Shown: positions 43,249 to 52,658, counted from the first letter of the stretch. The stretch is DNA of 64,000 bases from Selenomonas sputigena ATCC 35185 (GCF_000208405.1 NC_015437.1:2473501-2537500), one strand, 5' to 3'. Notes: generated from the sequence alone by a model not told the origin. A program made the numbers and translations.

Positions 43249-44541
43249 ATGATAGAACGCTATACGAATCCTGAAATGGGCAATATCTGGACGCTGCAGC
43301 ATGAGTTTGAGACCATGCTCGAAGTCGAGATCGCGGCCTGCGAGGCCATGGCGGAACTCGGAGAGATCCCGCAGGAGGCTGCGGCGAACATCCGCGCCAA
43401 GGCGAAGTTCGACCTGCCGCGCGTCAAGGAGATCGAGAAGGTCACGAATCACGACATCATCGCCTTCCTCACGAACGTCGCCGAGTATGTCGGCGAGGAC
43501 TCGAAATATATCCACAAGGGACTGACGTCGAGCGACGTCAAGGACACGGCACTCGGCATCATGATGAAGAAGTCCGCCGACATCATCATCGACGACCTCA
43601 AGAAGCTCCTCGAAGTACTGCGCCGCCGCGCCGTCGAGTTCAAGCACACGCCGTGCATCGGCAGGACGCACGGCATCCACGCAGAGCCGATGACCTTCGG
43701 CTTGAAGCTGCTCCTGTGGAGCGCCGAGGTCGAGCGCGACATCGAGCGTGTCGAGCACGCGAAGAAGATCGTCGCCGTCGGCAAGCTCTCGGGCGCCGTC
43801 GGCACCTATTCGAACATCGATCCGCGCATTGAGGAGATCACGTGCAAAAAGCTCGGCATCACGCCCGTGCGCCTCGCGACGCAGGTCATTCAGCGCGACC
43901 GTCATGCCGAGTACATGACGACGCTCGCCATCGTCGCAAGCTCGCTCGAAAAATTCGCGACGGAAGTCCGCAACCTGCAGCGCACGGACATCCGCGAGGC
44001 GGAGGAATACTTCGCGCCCGGCCAGAAAGGCTCGTCCGCCATGCCGCACAAGCGCAACCCCATCACCTGCGAGCGCATCTCGGGCATGGCGCGCCTCGTG
44101 CGCGGCAATGCAGTCGCGGCACTCGAAGACATCACTCTCTGGCATGAGCGCGACATCTCGCATTCGTCTGTCGAGCGCGTCATCCTGCCCGACAGCACGA
44201 TCAACGTCGACTACTGCACGAAGAAGTTTACGAACATCATCGACAAGCTGCTCGTCTATCCCGAGGCCATGCTCGCCGATATGGAAAAGACGGGCGGTCT
44301 CATCTACAGCCAGCGCCTCATGCTCGCCATCGTCGACAAGGGCGTTCTCCGTGAAGACGCCTACAAGTGGGTACAGCGGAATGCCATGAAGCGCTGGATG
44401 GAAGGCGAAGACTTCCGCACGAATGTCGAAAAGGACGAGGACATCTTGAAGCATCTGACGAAGGAAGAGATTGACAACTGCTTCGATTATCAATACTTCC
44501 TGCGCCACATCGACAAGATCTTCGAACGCTTCGGACTCTGA
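43249..44541 (+). CDS. purB: Adenylosuccinate lyase
   Basis: This 430-residue fumarase-superfamily enzyme cleaves adenylosuccinate and SAICAR in purine synthesis. Visible motifs are NHDIIAFL, GLTSSDVKDTA, the catalytic His region RTHGIHAEPMTFG and the signature GSSAMPHKRNPI. ATG at 43249 follows ACAGGAGGAA. It is followed after 75 bp by purA on the same strand, so the two steps from IMP to AMP are encoded together. Confidence 0.97.
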   Translation: MIERYTNPEMGNIWTLQHEFETMLEVEIAACEAMAELGEIPQEAAANIRAKAKFDLPRVKEIEKVTNHDIIAFLTNVAEYVGEDSKYIHKGLTSSDVKDTALGIMMKKSADIIIDDLKKLLEVLRRRAVEFKHTPCIGRTHGIHAEPMTFGLKLLLWSAEVERDIERVEHAKKIVAVGKLSGAVGTYSNIDPRIEEITCKKLGITPVRLATQVIQRDRHAEYMTTLAIVASSLEKFATEVRNLQRTDIREAEEYFAPGQKGSSAMPHKRNPITCERISGMARLVRGNAVAALEDITLWHERDISHSSVERVILPDSTINVDYCTKKFTNIIDKLLVYPEAMLADMEKTGGLIYSQRLMLAIVDKGVLREDAYKWVQRNAMKRWMEGEDFRTNVEKDEDILKHLTKEEIDNCFDYQYFLRHIDKIFERFGL

Positions 44542-44616
44542 TTCGCAAGAGCTTCCACGATTTCCGGCATATCTTACAGAAAATGCCGGAATCATGTATA
44601 GAGAAGGAGAATCGCT

Positions 44617-45903
44617 ATGTCAGCAGTAGTAGTCACAGGCACGCAATGGGGCGATGAGGGCAAGGGAAAGATCGTCGACTACCTCGCCGAGAAGGCCGAT
44701 ACGGTCGTGCGCTATCAGGGCGGCAGCAATGCCGGACACACCGTCAGCGTCAAAGGCGAGGAGTTCAAGCTTCGCCTCCTGCCCTCGGGCATCCTTTACC
44801 ACGGCAAGACGAACGTCGTCGGCAACGGCGTCATCTTCGATCCCGAAGTCGCGCTCGAAGAGATGAACGCCATGCAGAAGCGCGGCATCGACACTTCGGG
44901 CATCCGCATCTCGAACCGCGCGCACGTCGTCCTGCCCTATCACCGCATCATGGACGGACTCGCCGAGGAAGCGCGCGGCGAGGGGAAGATCGGCACGACG
45001 AAGCGCGGCATCGGCCCCTGCACCATGGACAAGATGAACCGCATAGGCATCCGCGTCTGCGACCTCGTCGAGCCGGAGGAGTTCCGAAAGCGCCTGAAGG
45101 AAAATCTCGCGATCAAGAACAAGGAACTGGAAAAGATCTACGGTCATGCGCCGCTCTCCTACGAGCATATCCTGGAAGAATACGAAGCTTATGCCGCTCT
45201 CCTAAAGCCCCATGTCTGCGACACCATCGCCCTCTTGAACGAGGAACTTGACGCTGGCAAGAAGGTGCTCTTCGAGGGCGCACAGGCGACAATGCTCGAC
45301 ATCGACTACGGCACCTACCCCTATGTTACGGCCTCGCATCCCGTATCGGGCGGCGTCGGCGTCGGAGCGGGCGTCGCGCCCAAGCGCATCGACAAGGTCG
45401 TCGGCGTCGTCAAGGCGTACTGCACGCGCGTCGGCGAAGGTCCATTCCCGACCGAGCAGCTCAACGACATCGGCGACAAGATCCGTGAAGCCGGCCACGA
45501 GTTCGGCACCGTCACGGGCAGGCCGCGCCGCACGGGCTGGCTCGACGCCTGCGTCGTGCGCTATGCGGGGCAGCTCTCGGGTCTCGACTACATGGCGATC
45601 ACGCGCCTCGACATCCTCGACGGCTTTGACGAGATCAAGATGTGCACGGGCTACAAGCTCGACGGCAAGCCGCTGAACGAGATCCCCGCGAGCCTCAACG
45701 TCCTCGCGCGGGTCGAGCCTGTCTACGAGACATTCGAAGGCTGGAAGGAAGACATCTCGGGCTGCCGCGACTACGCGAAGCTGCCCGAAAAGGCGAGGAA
45801 ATACCTCGAACGCCTCTCCGCCGTCACAGGCGTCGCCATCGGCATCGTCTCCGTCGGCCCGAACCGCGATCAGACGATCATCTGCGCGAACGATATTTTC
45901 TGA
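44617..45903 (+). CDS. purA: Adenylosuccinate synthetase
   Basis: This 428-residue GTP-dependent enzyme has the P-loop-like GDEGKGK at residues 12-18, GGSNAGHTV, GIGPCTMDK and TGRPRRTGWLDACV. It makes adenylosuccinate from IMP and aspartate; PurB then releases AMP. The start has GAAGGAGAA upstream, and a strong terminator follows. Confidence 0.98.
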   Translation: MSAVVVTGTQWGDEGKGKIVDYLAEKADTVVRYQGGSNAGHTVSVKGEEFKLRLLPSGILYHGKTNVVGNGVIFDPEVALEEMNAMQKRGIDTSGIRISNRAHVVLPYHRIMDGLAEEARGEGKIGTTKRGIGPCTMDKMNRIGIRVCDLVEPEEFRKRLKENLAIKNKELEKIYGHAPLSYEHILEEYEAYAALLKPHVCDTIALLNEELDAGKKVLFEGAQATMLDIDYGTYPYVTASHPVSGGVGVGAGVAPKRIDKVVGVVKAYCTRVGEGPFPTEQLNDIGDKIREAGHEFGTVTGRPRRTGWLDACVVRYAGQLSGLDYMAITRLDILDGFDEIKMCTGYKLDGKPLNEIPASLNVLARVEPVYETFEGWKEDISGCRDYAKLPEKARKYLERLSAVTGVAIGIVSVGPNRDQTIICANDIF

Positions 45904-45916
45904 TGCAAAGAAGGCT

Positions 45917-45950
45917 GCGCCTGCGTCGAATCTGACGCAGGCGCTTTTTT
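45917..45950 (+). terminator. Terminator of purB-purA
   Basis: GCGCCTGCGTC (45917-45927) and GACGCAGGCGC (45934-45944) pair perfectly, followed by seven or more T residues. Confidence 0.95.
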
Positions 45951-45968
45951 TCATCTATTGCAGATGGT

Positions 45969-46004
45969 GCTGAGTCGTCCAAGAGACAAGCCCAAGGGGC
46001 GCAG
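45969..46004 (+). repeat. R3 structured repeat, partial copy c
   Basis: It matches the first 36 bp of R3b almost exactly, including the GCCC-aag-GGGC hairpin, but lacks the ACGACTC arm and everything after. It is a truncated copy. Confidence 0.7.
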
Positions 46005-46032
46005 CTAGTTTCTGAGCGGACTGTAAATTCGC

Positions 46033-46065
46033 TTGACCTCTTGGAATTTTCATGATAATATATCA
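46033..46065 (+). promoter_or_regulatory. Promoter of the iron-type uptake operon with Fur-like box
   Basis: TTGACC (46033-46038) and TAATAT (46056-46061) are 17 bp apart. TGATAATATATCA (46053-46065) overlaps the -10 and resembles a Fur half-palindrome. With ABC, binding-protein and TonB-receptor genes downstream, iron repression is likely but not shown. Confidence 0.5.
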
Positions 46066-46181
46066 AAGATAAATGAAAAAGATTATTAAATATGAAAATA
46101 ACTATAGGAAGTTCGCTTTACGACTTCCTTTTCTTTTCTCCTAGAAGTGAGAATAATAATATCTATGAATGGAGTGACGCA

Positions 46182-47207
46182 ATGGAAGCATCGGAAAAAA
46201 TTCTTCCGGCAGAAGTGCATCCGCGTGCGCGAAAGAGGCGTATCGCCCTCGTCCTCGGTCTTGTCGCGCTCGCCCTTGCGCTCATCGTCAGCGCTTCGGC
46301 GGGTGCCGTGCACATCGCACCTGAAGCCATCGTGCCGACGCTCATGGGAAACGGCACGCCCGAGGACTATCGCATCCTCTACCACATCCGCCTGCCGCGC
46401 ATCATCACGGGCGCTTTGACGGGTGTGAACCTCGCGCTCGCCGGCTGCATCCTGCAGGGCATATTGAAGAATCCGCTCGCCGATCCCGGCATCATCGGCG
46501 TCTCGGCGGGCGCGGGACTGACCGCCATGTGCATCATGATTCTCTTCCCCGCAGAAGTCAAGTTCGTGCCGCTCGGCGCATTTGTCGGCGCGATGATCGC
46601 CGTCGCGCTCGTCTTCGCGCTGTCGTGGGACAACGGCGTGCATCCGATGCGTATGGTGCTCGCGGGCGTCGCCATCGCGGCGTTCTTCGGCGGGGCGATG
46701 ACGGCTCTGATGGTCTTCTACTCCGACCGCGTGCAGGGCACGGTGAACTGGATGGCGGGCGGCTTCGCGGGGCGCAGCTGGAGCCATGTGGAAATGGTTC
46801 TGCCCTACACGCTCGTCGGCATCGCGGGCACGCTCCTCGGCAGCCGCTGGCTCAACGCCTTGCAGCTCGGCGAGGAGACGGCGCGAAGCCTTGGCGTCCA
46901 TGTGGCGCGTGCGCGGCTCGTGCTGCTCGTGCTCGCCGCCCTGCTCGCCGCATCTGCCGTGAGTGCTGCGGGCATGCTCGGCTTCGTCGGGCTCGTCGTG
47001 CCGCACATGGTGCGCCTTCTGACGGGATCGGATTTCGACTACCTGCTGCCCGCCGCCGCCATCTGGGGCGCTGTTCTTGTGGCGGGCGCCGATGCGGCGG
47101 CACGCATGGCATTCGCCCCTGTCGAGATTCCCGTCGGCGTGTTCATGTCGTTCTTGGGTGCGCCGTTCTTCCTCTATCTGCTCAAGAAGGGTCTTCGAAG
47201 GGAGTGA
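46182..47207 (+). CDS. FecCD-family ABC permease (iron/siderophore/heme/B12 type)
   Basis: This 341-residue protein has the BtuC/FecCD topology of about ten membrane helices and family motifs LPRIITGALTGVNLALAGCI, GVSAGAGLTAMC and GFVGLVVPHMVRLL. It forms the inner-membrane channel for a chelate. ATG at 46182 follows GGAGTG. It is the first gene of the operon, with its ATPase directly after. The exact chelate is not determined; genes nearby do not include cobalamin enzymes or heme oxygenase. Confidence 0.93.
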   Translation: MEASEKILPAEVHPRARKRRIALVLGLVALALALIVSASAGAVHIAPEAIVPTLMGNGTPEDYRILYHIRLPRIITGALTGVNLALAGCILQGILKNPLADPGIIGVSAGAGLTAMCIMILFPAEVKFVPLGAFVGAMIAVALVFALSWDNGVHPMRMVLAGVAIAAFFGGAMTALMVFYSDRVQGTVNWMAGGFAGRSWSHVEMVLPYTLVGIAGTLLGSRWLNALQLGEETARSLGVHVARARLVLLVLAALLAASAVSAAGMLGFVGLVVPHMVRLLTGSDFDYLLPAAAIWGAVLVAGADAAARMAFAPVEIPVGVFMSFLGAPFFLYLLKKGLRRE

Positions 47208-47211
47208 CGAT

Positions 47212-48021
47212 ATGGCAGAAATCTTGAAGGCATGCGGCCTTTCGCTCGGCTACGGCAAGGCGGAGATCGTCCATGAAGTCACGGCTTCCATAAATCGCGC
47301 GGAAATCGCCGCGATCATCGGGCCGAACGGCTCGGGCAAGTCGACGCTTCTGAAGGCGCTCGCGCGCCTCTTGGAGCCGCGTGCGGGGCGCGTCGAGTTC
47401 ATGGGCGAGGATTTGTGGCAAAAGACGGAGCGCGAGGTCGCACAGAAGGTCGCATTTCTGCCGCAGAGCGCCGAGCCACCCGGCGACATCACCGTCATGG
47501 AGCTTGTGCGCATGGGACGCCTGCCGCATCGGAAGTTCTGGGATTCCTTTTCCAAGGAGGACGGCGAGGCATGTCGTGAAGCCCTGGCGCGAACGGGAAT
47601 GGAGAAGTTCGCCCAGCGGCCGATCCTCGCGCTCTCAGGCGGCGAGCGCCAACGTGCGCGGCTCGCCATGGCGCTCGCACAGCAGCCCGAAGTGCTGCTC
47701 CTCGACGAGCCGACGACGTATCTCGACATCCGTCACCAACTGGCGCTCATGGAGCTTGTGGAAAAACTCCATGCGTCCCTGGGGCTGACCGTCGTCATGG
47801 TGCTGCACGATCTCAATCAAGCCGTGCGCTACAGCCACCACATCATCGCCATCCACGACGGGCAGGTGCTCGCCGACGGTGCGCCCGAGGCGGTCTTCAC
47901 CGAAGCCCTCGTGCGCGAACTCTACGGCGTCGAGAGCGTCGTCCGCGACGTGACGATTGCGGGAAGGCGCACGAAGCTCTGTCTGCCCGAGCGCGTCGCC
48001 GATGGAGCGAAAGCCGTATGA
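47212..48021 (+). CDS. FecE-type ABC ATPase
   Basis: This 269-residue protein has Walker A GPNGSGKST, Q-loop FLPQSAEPPG, signature LSGGERQRARLA and Walker B VLLLDEPTTYLD. It powers the FecCD permease. It starts four bases after the permease stop and overlaps the next ABC ATPase gene as ATGA. Confidence 0.95.
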   Translation: MAEILKACGLSLGYGKAEIVHEVTASINRAEIAAIIGPNGSGKSTLLKALARLLEPRAGRVEFMGEDLWQKTEREVAQKVAFLPQSAEPPGDITVMELVRMGRLPHRKFWDSFSKEDGEACREALARTGMEKFAQRPILALSGGERQRARLAMALAQQPEVLLLDEPTTYLDIRHQLALMELVEKLHASLGLTVVMVLHDLNQAVRYSHHIIAIHDGQVLADGAPEAVFTEALVRELYGVESVVRDVTIAGRRTKLCLPERVADGAKAV

Positions 48022-48761
48022 GCACAAAGGAGACGGTAATCGCCATCGCCGGCGTCTCATGCAGCCGCAAGGGCAAGAAAATCCTCGAAGACGTGACGCT
48101 CGACGTGGAAAGCGGCACGGTCATGGGGCTTCTGGGTCCGAACGGCGCGGGAAAGACGACGCTCATCCGCCTCGTCGCGGGACTGGCAAGGCCCGATGCG
48201 GGCACGATCCATGTATGCGGCGAGGATGCGGCGAAGCGCAGCGTGCACTTTCGCCGTCTCATCGGCCTCGTGCCGCAGGAGAATACGCTGGAGAGCGAGC
48301 TGACTGTCGGAGAGAGCTTGCTCGCCTACGCACGGCTCTATGGTATCAAGGATGCCAAAGAAATGGTTCATCAGACAGCGGAACGGTATCACCTCTCGGA
48401 CTTTCTTGATAAGCGTCCCGAAGAAATCTCGGGCGGCATGAAGCGGCGCGCCGTCATCGCGCGTGCGGCGATGACCGATCCCGCCGTACTGCTCCTCGAT
48501 GAGCCGAGCGCGGGACTCGATCCCGATCTCCGGCAGGAGGTCTGGGCGCTGATCCGCAAGCTGCGCGATGCAGGAAAGACGCTGCTCCTCACGACACACT
48601 ACATGGAAGAGGCGGAAAGGCTCTGCGGGCGCATCGCCTTCCTGCGCGCGGGCAGACTGCGCGCCCTCGATACGGCGGATGGCATACGCGCGGCGGCAGG
48701 CGATGCAAAAGATCTTGAGCAGGCGTTCCTGCGCCTTTCGCATGAGGAGGAGTGTTCGTGA
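48018..48761 (+). CDS. ABC-2 exporter ATPase (CcmA-like)
   Basis: This 247-residue protein has Walker A GPNGAGKTT, Q-loop VPQENTLESE, signature EISGGMKRRAVIA and Walker B VLLLDEPSAGLD, the pattern of ABC-2 drug/lipid exporters rather than importers. It is translationally coupled to the importer ATPase upstream (ATGA) and to the ABC-2 permease downstream (GTGA). An exporter pair placed inside a chelate import operon suggests that it handles the same compound or its carrier. Confidence 0.93.
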   Translation: MSTKETVIAIAGVSCSRKGKKILEDVTLDVESGTVMGLLGPNGAGKTTLIRLVAGLARPDAGTIHVCGEDAAKRSVHFRRLIGLVPQENTLESELTVGESLLAYARLYGIKDAKEMVHQTAERYHLSDFLDKRPEEISGGMKRRAVIARAAMTDPAVLLLDEPSAGLDPDLRQEVWALIRKLRDAGKTLLLTTHYMEEAERLCGRIAFLRAGRLRALDTADGIRAAAGDAKDLEQAFLRLSHEEECS

Positions 48762-49504
48762 CTGCGCTTGGCTTCTGGCCGGTCTTTCGGCGCGAGATGG
48801 CGATGCTCGTCCATCGCATCGGCGGCTTGGGCTACCTGTTCTCGGGGCTGCTCTTTCCGATGATCTATCTGCTCGCCTTCGGCTGGGGACTCGGCAGCGC
48901 CGTCGAAGTCACGGGCGGCTACATCGCCTACCTCGCCAAAGGGATGCTCGCCATCACCGTCATGATGAACGGCTTCCAGCAGACGGCGATCTCGGTCAGC
49001 GCCGCACGCTTCTACTTCCGCACGTTCTCCGTGCTGCGCATGAGTCCCGTGAGCGACGCTTCGATCGTCTTCGGCATCGCGCTTGCGGGCGCCGTGCGAG
49101 CGATACTCGCAGGAGCGGCGGTCTTCCTTGCCGCCTGGCTCTTCTTCGACATTCGGCTGCTCGCCGTGCCGGGATTCGTGGGACTCGTGCTCACGGCGTT
49201 CTGCTTCGCGGCGTTCGGCGTCGCCGTAGGCCTTTCTATTCGCGGGCAGGAGCAGTTTTCCGTCATCATCAATTTCTTCATCACGCCGATGACGTTCTTC
49301 TGCGGCTCCTTCTTTCCCATCGCCAATTTGCCCGAGATCGTACAGCGTCTCGTCTCCCTGCTGCCGCTCGCCCATACGAACGCACTCTTGCAGGCAGACG
49401 GCTGGGACGGCGGTGCGCTCTCGTCCTTCGTCGTGCTCGCGCTCTTGACAGCGCTCGCCTTCGGCTGGGGCGTCCGGCGCATGAAACGGTATCAGGAGTT
49501 TTAG
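48758..49504 (+). CDS. ABC-2 type exporter permease
   Basis: This 248-residue protein has six hydrophobic segments and the ABC-2 pattern VHRIGGLGYLFSGLLFPMIY, TPMTFFCGSFFPIANLP and LLPLAHTNALL. GTG at 48758 is preferred over GTG at 48752: it has GAGGAGG about seven bases upstream and overlaps the ATPase stop as GTGA. An R1-type repeat begins at its stop codon. Confidence 0.9.
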   Translation: MTALGFWPVFRREMAMLVHRIGGLGYLFSGLLFPMIYLLAFGWGLGSAVEVTGGYIAYLAKGMLAITVMMNGFQQTAISVSAARFYFRTFSVLRMSPVSDASIVFGIALAGAVRAILAGAAVFLAAWLFFDIRLLAVPGFVGLVLTAFCFAAFGVAVGLSIRGQEQFSVIINFFITPMTFFCGSFFPIANLPEIVQRLVSLLPLAHTNALLQADGWDGGALSSFVVLALLTALAFGWGVRRMKRYQEF

Positions 49505-49576
49505 GAAACGCTGATAAAATGAAGTCGCCCAGATTTGCGCAGATGCGCTGTATCTTTGGCTTTATTCGCGCTTCCT
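49503..49576 (+). repeat. R1 element inside the uptake operon
   Basis: It begins AGGAAACGCTGATAAAATGA and ends TTTATTCGCGCTTCCT, which are inverted-repeat ends. Its core matches the right end of the 22926-23208 element at about 45 of 50 positions. It sits between the exporter permease and the binding-protein gene. Confidence 0.75.
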
Positions 49577-49615
49577 CCAGTTGATTTTTACGATTCTACA
49601 TTAAGGAGGTTTTCA

Positions 49616-50563
49616 ATGCGAAAGTTTGGTATCATCATCGCGCTCCTGTGCCTCGCGGCGGCTGTCGTCTTCATCTTCCTGCCGCGTGCGCAGGAAGCGC
49701 CGCAGGCGAAGGAGCTGACGGCGAAGGACAGCATGGGGCGCGAAGTCACCATGCCCGCGCACCCGAAGCGCGTCGTCATATTGAACGCTTCGAACCTCGA
49801 TCTCTTCGTCGCGGCGGGCGGCGCAGACTTCGTCGTCGGCAAGCCGACTTCGCAGGCATTGTCGCAGACGGTCAAGGAGAAGACGGCGCAGGCCGAGGAA
49901 GTCGGCATCATCCACCAGCCGGACATAGAGAAGATCCTCTCCCTGCAGCCCGATCTCGTCATCGGCACGAACGTGCCCTTTCACACCGATCTCGAAGAGA
50001 CACTCGGCAATGCAGGCGTTCCCATCTATATCCAAGCACTCGACGATGTGCCCTCGCTCTTCGATGCGCTGATCTTCTACGGCAAGCTCACGGGCGATGA
50101 GAAGGCGGTCGCAAAAGAGGTGCAGACGATCAAGGATAAGCTCGCGACGGTTGAAAAACGCGCCGCAGGGCGCACGCCGCCCAAGAGCCTGCTCGTCTTC
50201 GGCTCGCCCGAGAGCTTCAACATGGGCACGAAGAAATGCTTCACGGGCGGACTCATCGAGCTGCTCGGCGGCGGCAACATCGCTGACCGCGCCGAGGGCG
50301 ACGGCGGCTATCTGCCGCTTTCCATGGAGTTCGTCGCACGCGAAAACCCCTCGATCATCTTCGCCATCGTGCACGGCCCGACGGAAACGCTTGAGCCGAA
50401 GATGCGCCGCGACTTGCAGGAGAGCGAAGCGTGGGCGGACGTCGATGCCGTGAAGAACGGGCGCGTTTATGTCCTGCCCTACGAACTCTTCGCCATCAAC
50501 CCCGGCGTGCGTGCAGCGGATGCACTTGAGGTACTTGCTGACATCATGTATCCGGAGAAATAA
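49616..50563 (+). CDS. Periplasmic iron-chelate-type binding protein (Peripl_BP_2)
   Basis: This 315-residue protein has an N-terminal hydrophobic segment without a lipobox, so it is either cleaved or membrane-anchored. The class III binding fold shows in RVVILNASNLDLFVAAG, QPDIEKILSLQPDLVIGTN and the Glu in the MEF region that can meet the permease. It delivers the chelate to FecCD. ATG follows TAAGGAGG. Confidence 0.92.
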   Translation: MRKFGIIIALLCLAAAVVFIFLPRAQEAPQAKELTAKDSMGREVTMPAHPKRVVILNASNLDLFVAAGGADFVVGKPTSQALSQTVKEKTAQAEEVGIIHQPDIEKILSLQPDLVIGTNVPFHTDLEETLGNAGVPIYIQALDDVPSLFDALIFYGKLTGDEKAVAKEVQTIKDKLATVEKRAAGRTPPKSLLVFGSPESFNMGTKKCFTGGLIELLGGGNIADRAEGDGGYLPLSMEFVARENPSIIFAIVHGPTETLEPKMRRDLQESEAWADVDAVKNGRVYVLPYELFAINPGVRAADALEVLADIMYPEK

Positions 50564-50564
50564 G

Positions 50565-50667
50565 CAAGCTTTCTGTGAAGAACCACGTCATAGAAAGCTT
50601 GTGCCGGGGATGAACGAACAAGATTTATCCGGGCTACAAGGGAGCAAGGCATTTTGCCGCTCCCTTG
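50565..50667 (+). terminator. Two hairpins between the binding protein and first TonB receptor
   Basis: CAAGCTTTCT pairs with AGAAAGCTTG (50569-50602 region). CAAGGGAGC (50637-50645) pairs with GCTCCCTTG (50659-50667) with GGC/GCC inside. Neither has a strong T-run, so they may stabilise ends or attenuate rather than fully stop transcription. Confidence 0.5.
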
Positions 50668-50720
50668 CGCCTATTGTATCTATATATCTCATAGGAATAC
50701 AAGGATAAGGAGTTGAAGCA

Positions 50721-52631
50721 ATGCTGAAGAGAATCACGAAGAAGAAGAGTCTCTTGCTGACGGCAGCTATCGTCACTGCCATGAGCGTTCCCGCCTATGC
50801 GGCGGAGAAGAAGCCCGACGCTGAAAAGCACATCAAGACGGATGCCGTCGTCGTCACGGCCTCGAGGACGGAGCAGGAAGTCAAAGAAACGCCAAGTTCC
50901 GTCGAAGTCATCACGCGCGAGGACATCGACAAGATGGGCGCAGAGTCCGTGTTGCAGGCGCTGCAGCTTGCTATGGGTTTGGATACGCTGAAAAACGGCA
51001 TGGTCGGCAATCACGTTTCCATACGCGGTATGCAAACGAACCATACGCTGCTTCTGATCGACGGGCGGCGCGTGCGCACAGGGGATACGGATAAAACAAT
51101 GAATGTCTACGAGCTGGAGCGCTTCAATATCGACGATGTAGAGCGCATCGAGATCGTGCGCGGCGCAGCAAGCTCGCTCTACGGCTCGGAAGCCTTGGGC
51201 GGCGTCATCAACATCATCCGCAAAAGATCGGACACGCAAAAGACATCCGTCACGTTGGATTGGACGACGCTTCGCAAAGATGGCGGCATTCGTTTCGATT
51301 CGGGAAAGCAGGGGAAGTGGAATTTCTCGACGAGTTTCAAGATCTCGGATTATCGAGCGCGCGAAACCGCGGCGAGCAGCAATCTGCACGGCAAGAAATA
51401 TTTCTTCAATATCGAAGGTCGCATGGATGTCGCAAAGGATAAGTGGCTGGATGTTTTTGCAGACTATCTTAGCGAAAATCTTGACCGAAAGGAATATAGC
51501 TGGCAAGACGTACATTATGACAATGTGCGCCTATCGACAGGCGTCAAATATGCCGGACGCGACAAGCGCGGCGATTATGAAACGCAAGTTTACTACACGC
51601 GCTTGCATACGGATCAAAACCAGAGGCTTATACCGAGCAGAAAACTTAAGGACTTCGATGACATAACCTTCCGATCATTGATCTTTGACGGCAGACGCTC
51701 CATGCAGTTGACGAAAGATCACCTGCTGACCTTCGGCGGCGAGTGGCGCAAAGAAGATTATGAAGGCAGCCGCATAAAGGGCGGCAGCCTCGTCAAGCGC
51801 GAGGGTGTCGGCAAAAACTTCGGCGAAAGCTCGGTGAACTATGCGGCATTCTACGTGCAGGACGAGTGGCTCGTGCATCCGGACTGGCTGCTCATCCCAT
51901 CCGTGCGTTTCGATCACAGCACATCCTTCGGCAGTAAGGTGACCGGCAACCTTGGCACGACATATAAAATCAATCAAGGGCTGCGCTTCAAGGCGAACAT
52001 CGGCACGGCGTATCGTGCGCCGACATCCCTTGAACTTTATATGGATTGGCCGGGTTCGTGGATCTATATAGAAGGAAATCCGAACCTGAAACCCGAAACG
52101 GCGCTGAACTTCGATCTCGGGTTCGAGTTGGATCAGGGCAAGACCTTCGGGAAAATCACCTATTTCCATAACAAGGTGGACAACTTGATTGACACGGATC
52201 TGTTGAGCATAACTCCAAAGTATCACTATCGCTACATGAACACGAGTGAAGCGACACTGCAAGGAATCGAGGTCGAAGCAAGACAGGCGCTCGGAAGCGG
52301 CTTCTCCGTGCGCGGACTCTACACCTACCTCGATGCGCGTGACGGCGATGACGTGCGCTTGCCCAATCGTCCGTATCACAAGACGAGCTTGCAGCTGAGC
52401 TACGAAGATCCGAAGAACGGCTGGGATGCGACGCTGTGGAACGATTGGCTGGCGGGTTATTATTGGAAAAAGAAAAATTATTCCAGCACCCTCATGAACC
52501 TTGTCGTCCATAAGAAAATCAACGATCATTTCAGCGCCTACTTCGGCATCGACAACATCTTCGATGTGGACGATGACATATTCCTCCACGACGGCAGAAT
52601 CTGGCGCGGCGGCGTGCATATGACATTCTAA
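50721..52631 (+). CDS. TonB-dependent outer-membrane receptor 1
   Basis: This 636-residue protein has a signal peptide ending PAYAA, a TonB-box-like TDAVVVTAS, a plug domain (SSVEVITREDIDKMGAESVL, VSIRGMQTNHTLLLIDGRRV, RGAASSLYGSEALGGVINII) and a 22-strand-type barrel ending in GGVHMTF with a terminal aromatic. It imports an iron chelate or similar compound using TonB energy. A near-copy follows after 27 bp, sharing even the leader AAGGATAAGGAGTT. A TonB-ExbBD system is not in this window. Confidence 0.95.
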   Translation: MLKRITKKKSLLLTAAIVTAMSVPAYAAEKKPDAEKHIKTDAVVVTASRTEQEVKETPSSVEVITREDIDKMGAESVLQALQLAMGLDTLKNGMVGNHVSIRGMQTNHTLLLIDGRRVRTGDTDKTMNVYELERFNIDDVERIEIVRGAASSLYGSEALGGVINIIRKRSDTQKTSVTLDWTTLRKDGGIRFDSGKQGKWNFSTSFKISDYRARETAASSNLHGKKYFFNIEGRMDVAKDKWLDVFADYLSENLDRKEYSWQDVHYDNVRLSTGVKYAGRDKRGDYETQVYYTRLHTDQNQRLIPSRKLKDFDDITFRSLIFDGRRSMQLTKDHLLTFGGEWRKEDYEGSRIKGGSLVKREGVGKNFGESSVNYAAFYVQDEWLVHPDWLLIPSVRFDHSTSFGSKVTGNLGTTYKINQGLRFKANIGTAYRAPTSLELYMDWPGSWIYIEGNPNLKPETALNFDLGFELDQGKTFGKITYFHNKVDNLIDTDLLSITPKYHYRYMNTSEATLQGIEVEARQALGSGFSVRGLYTYLDARDGDDVRLPNRPYHKTSLQLSYEDPKNGWDATLWNDWLAGYYWKKKNYSSTLMNLVVHKKINDHFSAYFGIDNIFDVDDDIFLHDGRIWRGGVHMTF

Positions 52632-52658
52632 GAAACACAAGGATAAGGAGTTTGAGCC

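Noticed and set aside
23028-46004. CRISPR-like repeats
   Set aside because: R1, R2 and R3 are dispersed single copies with hairpins, not regularly spaced arrays, and no cas genes are present.
46006-46181. Cobalamin riboswitch before the FecCD operon
   Set aside because: No B12-box or long structured leader; only about 120 bp separate the promoter and start codon.
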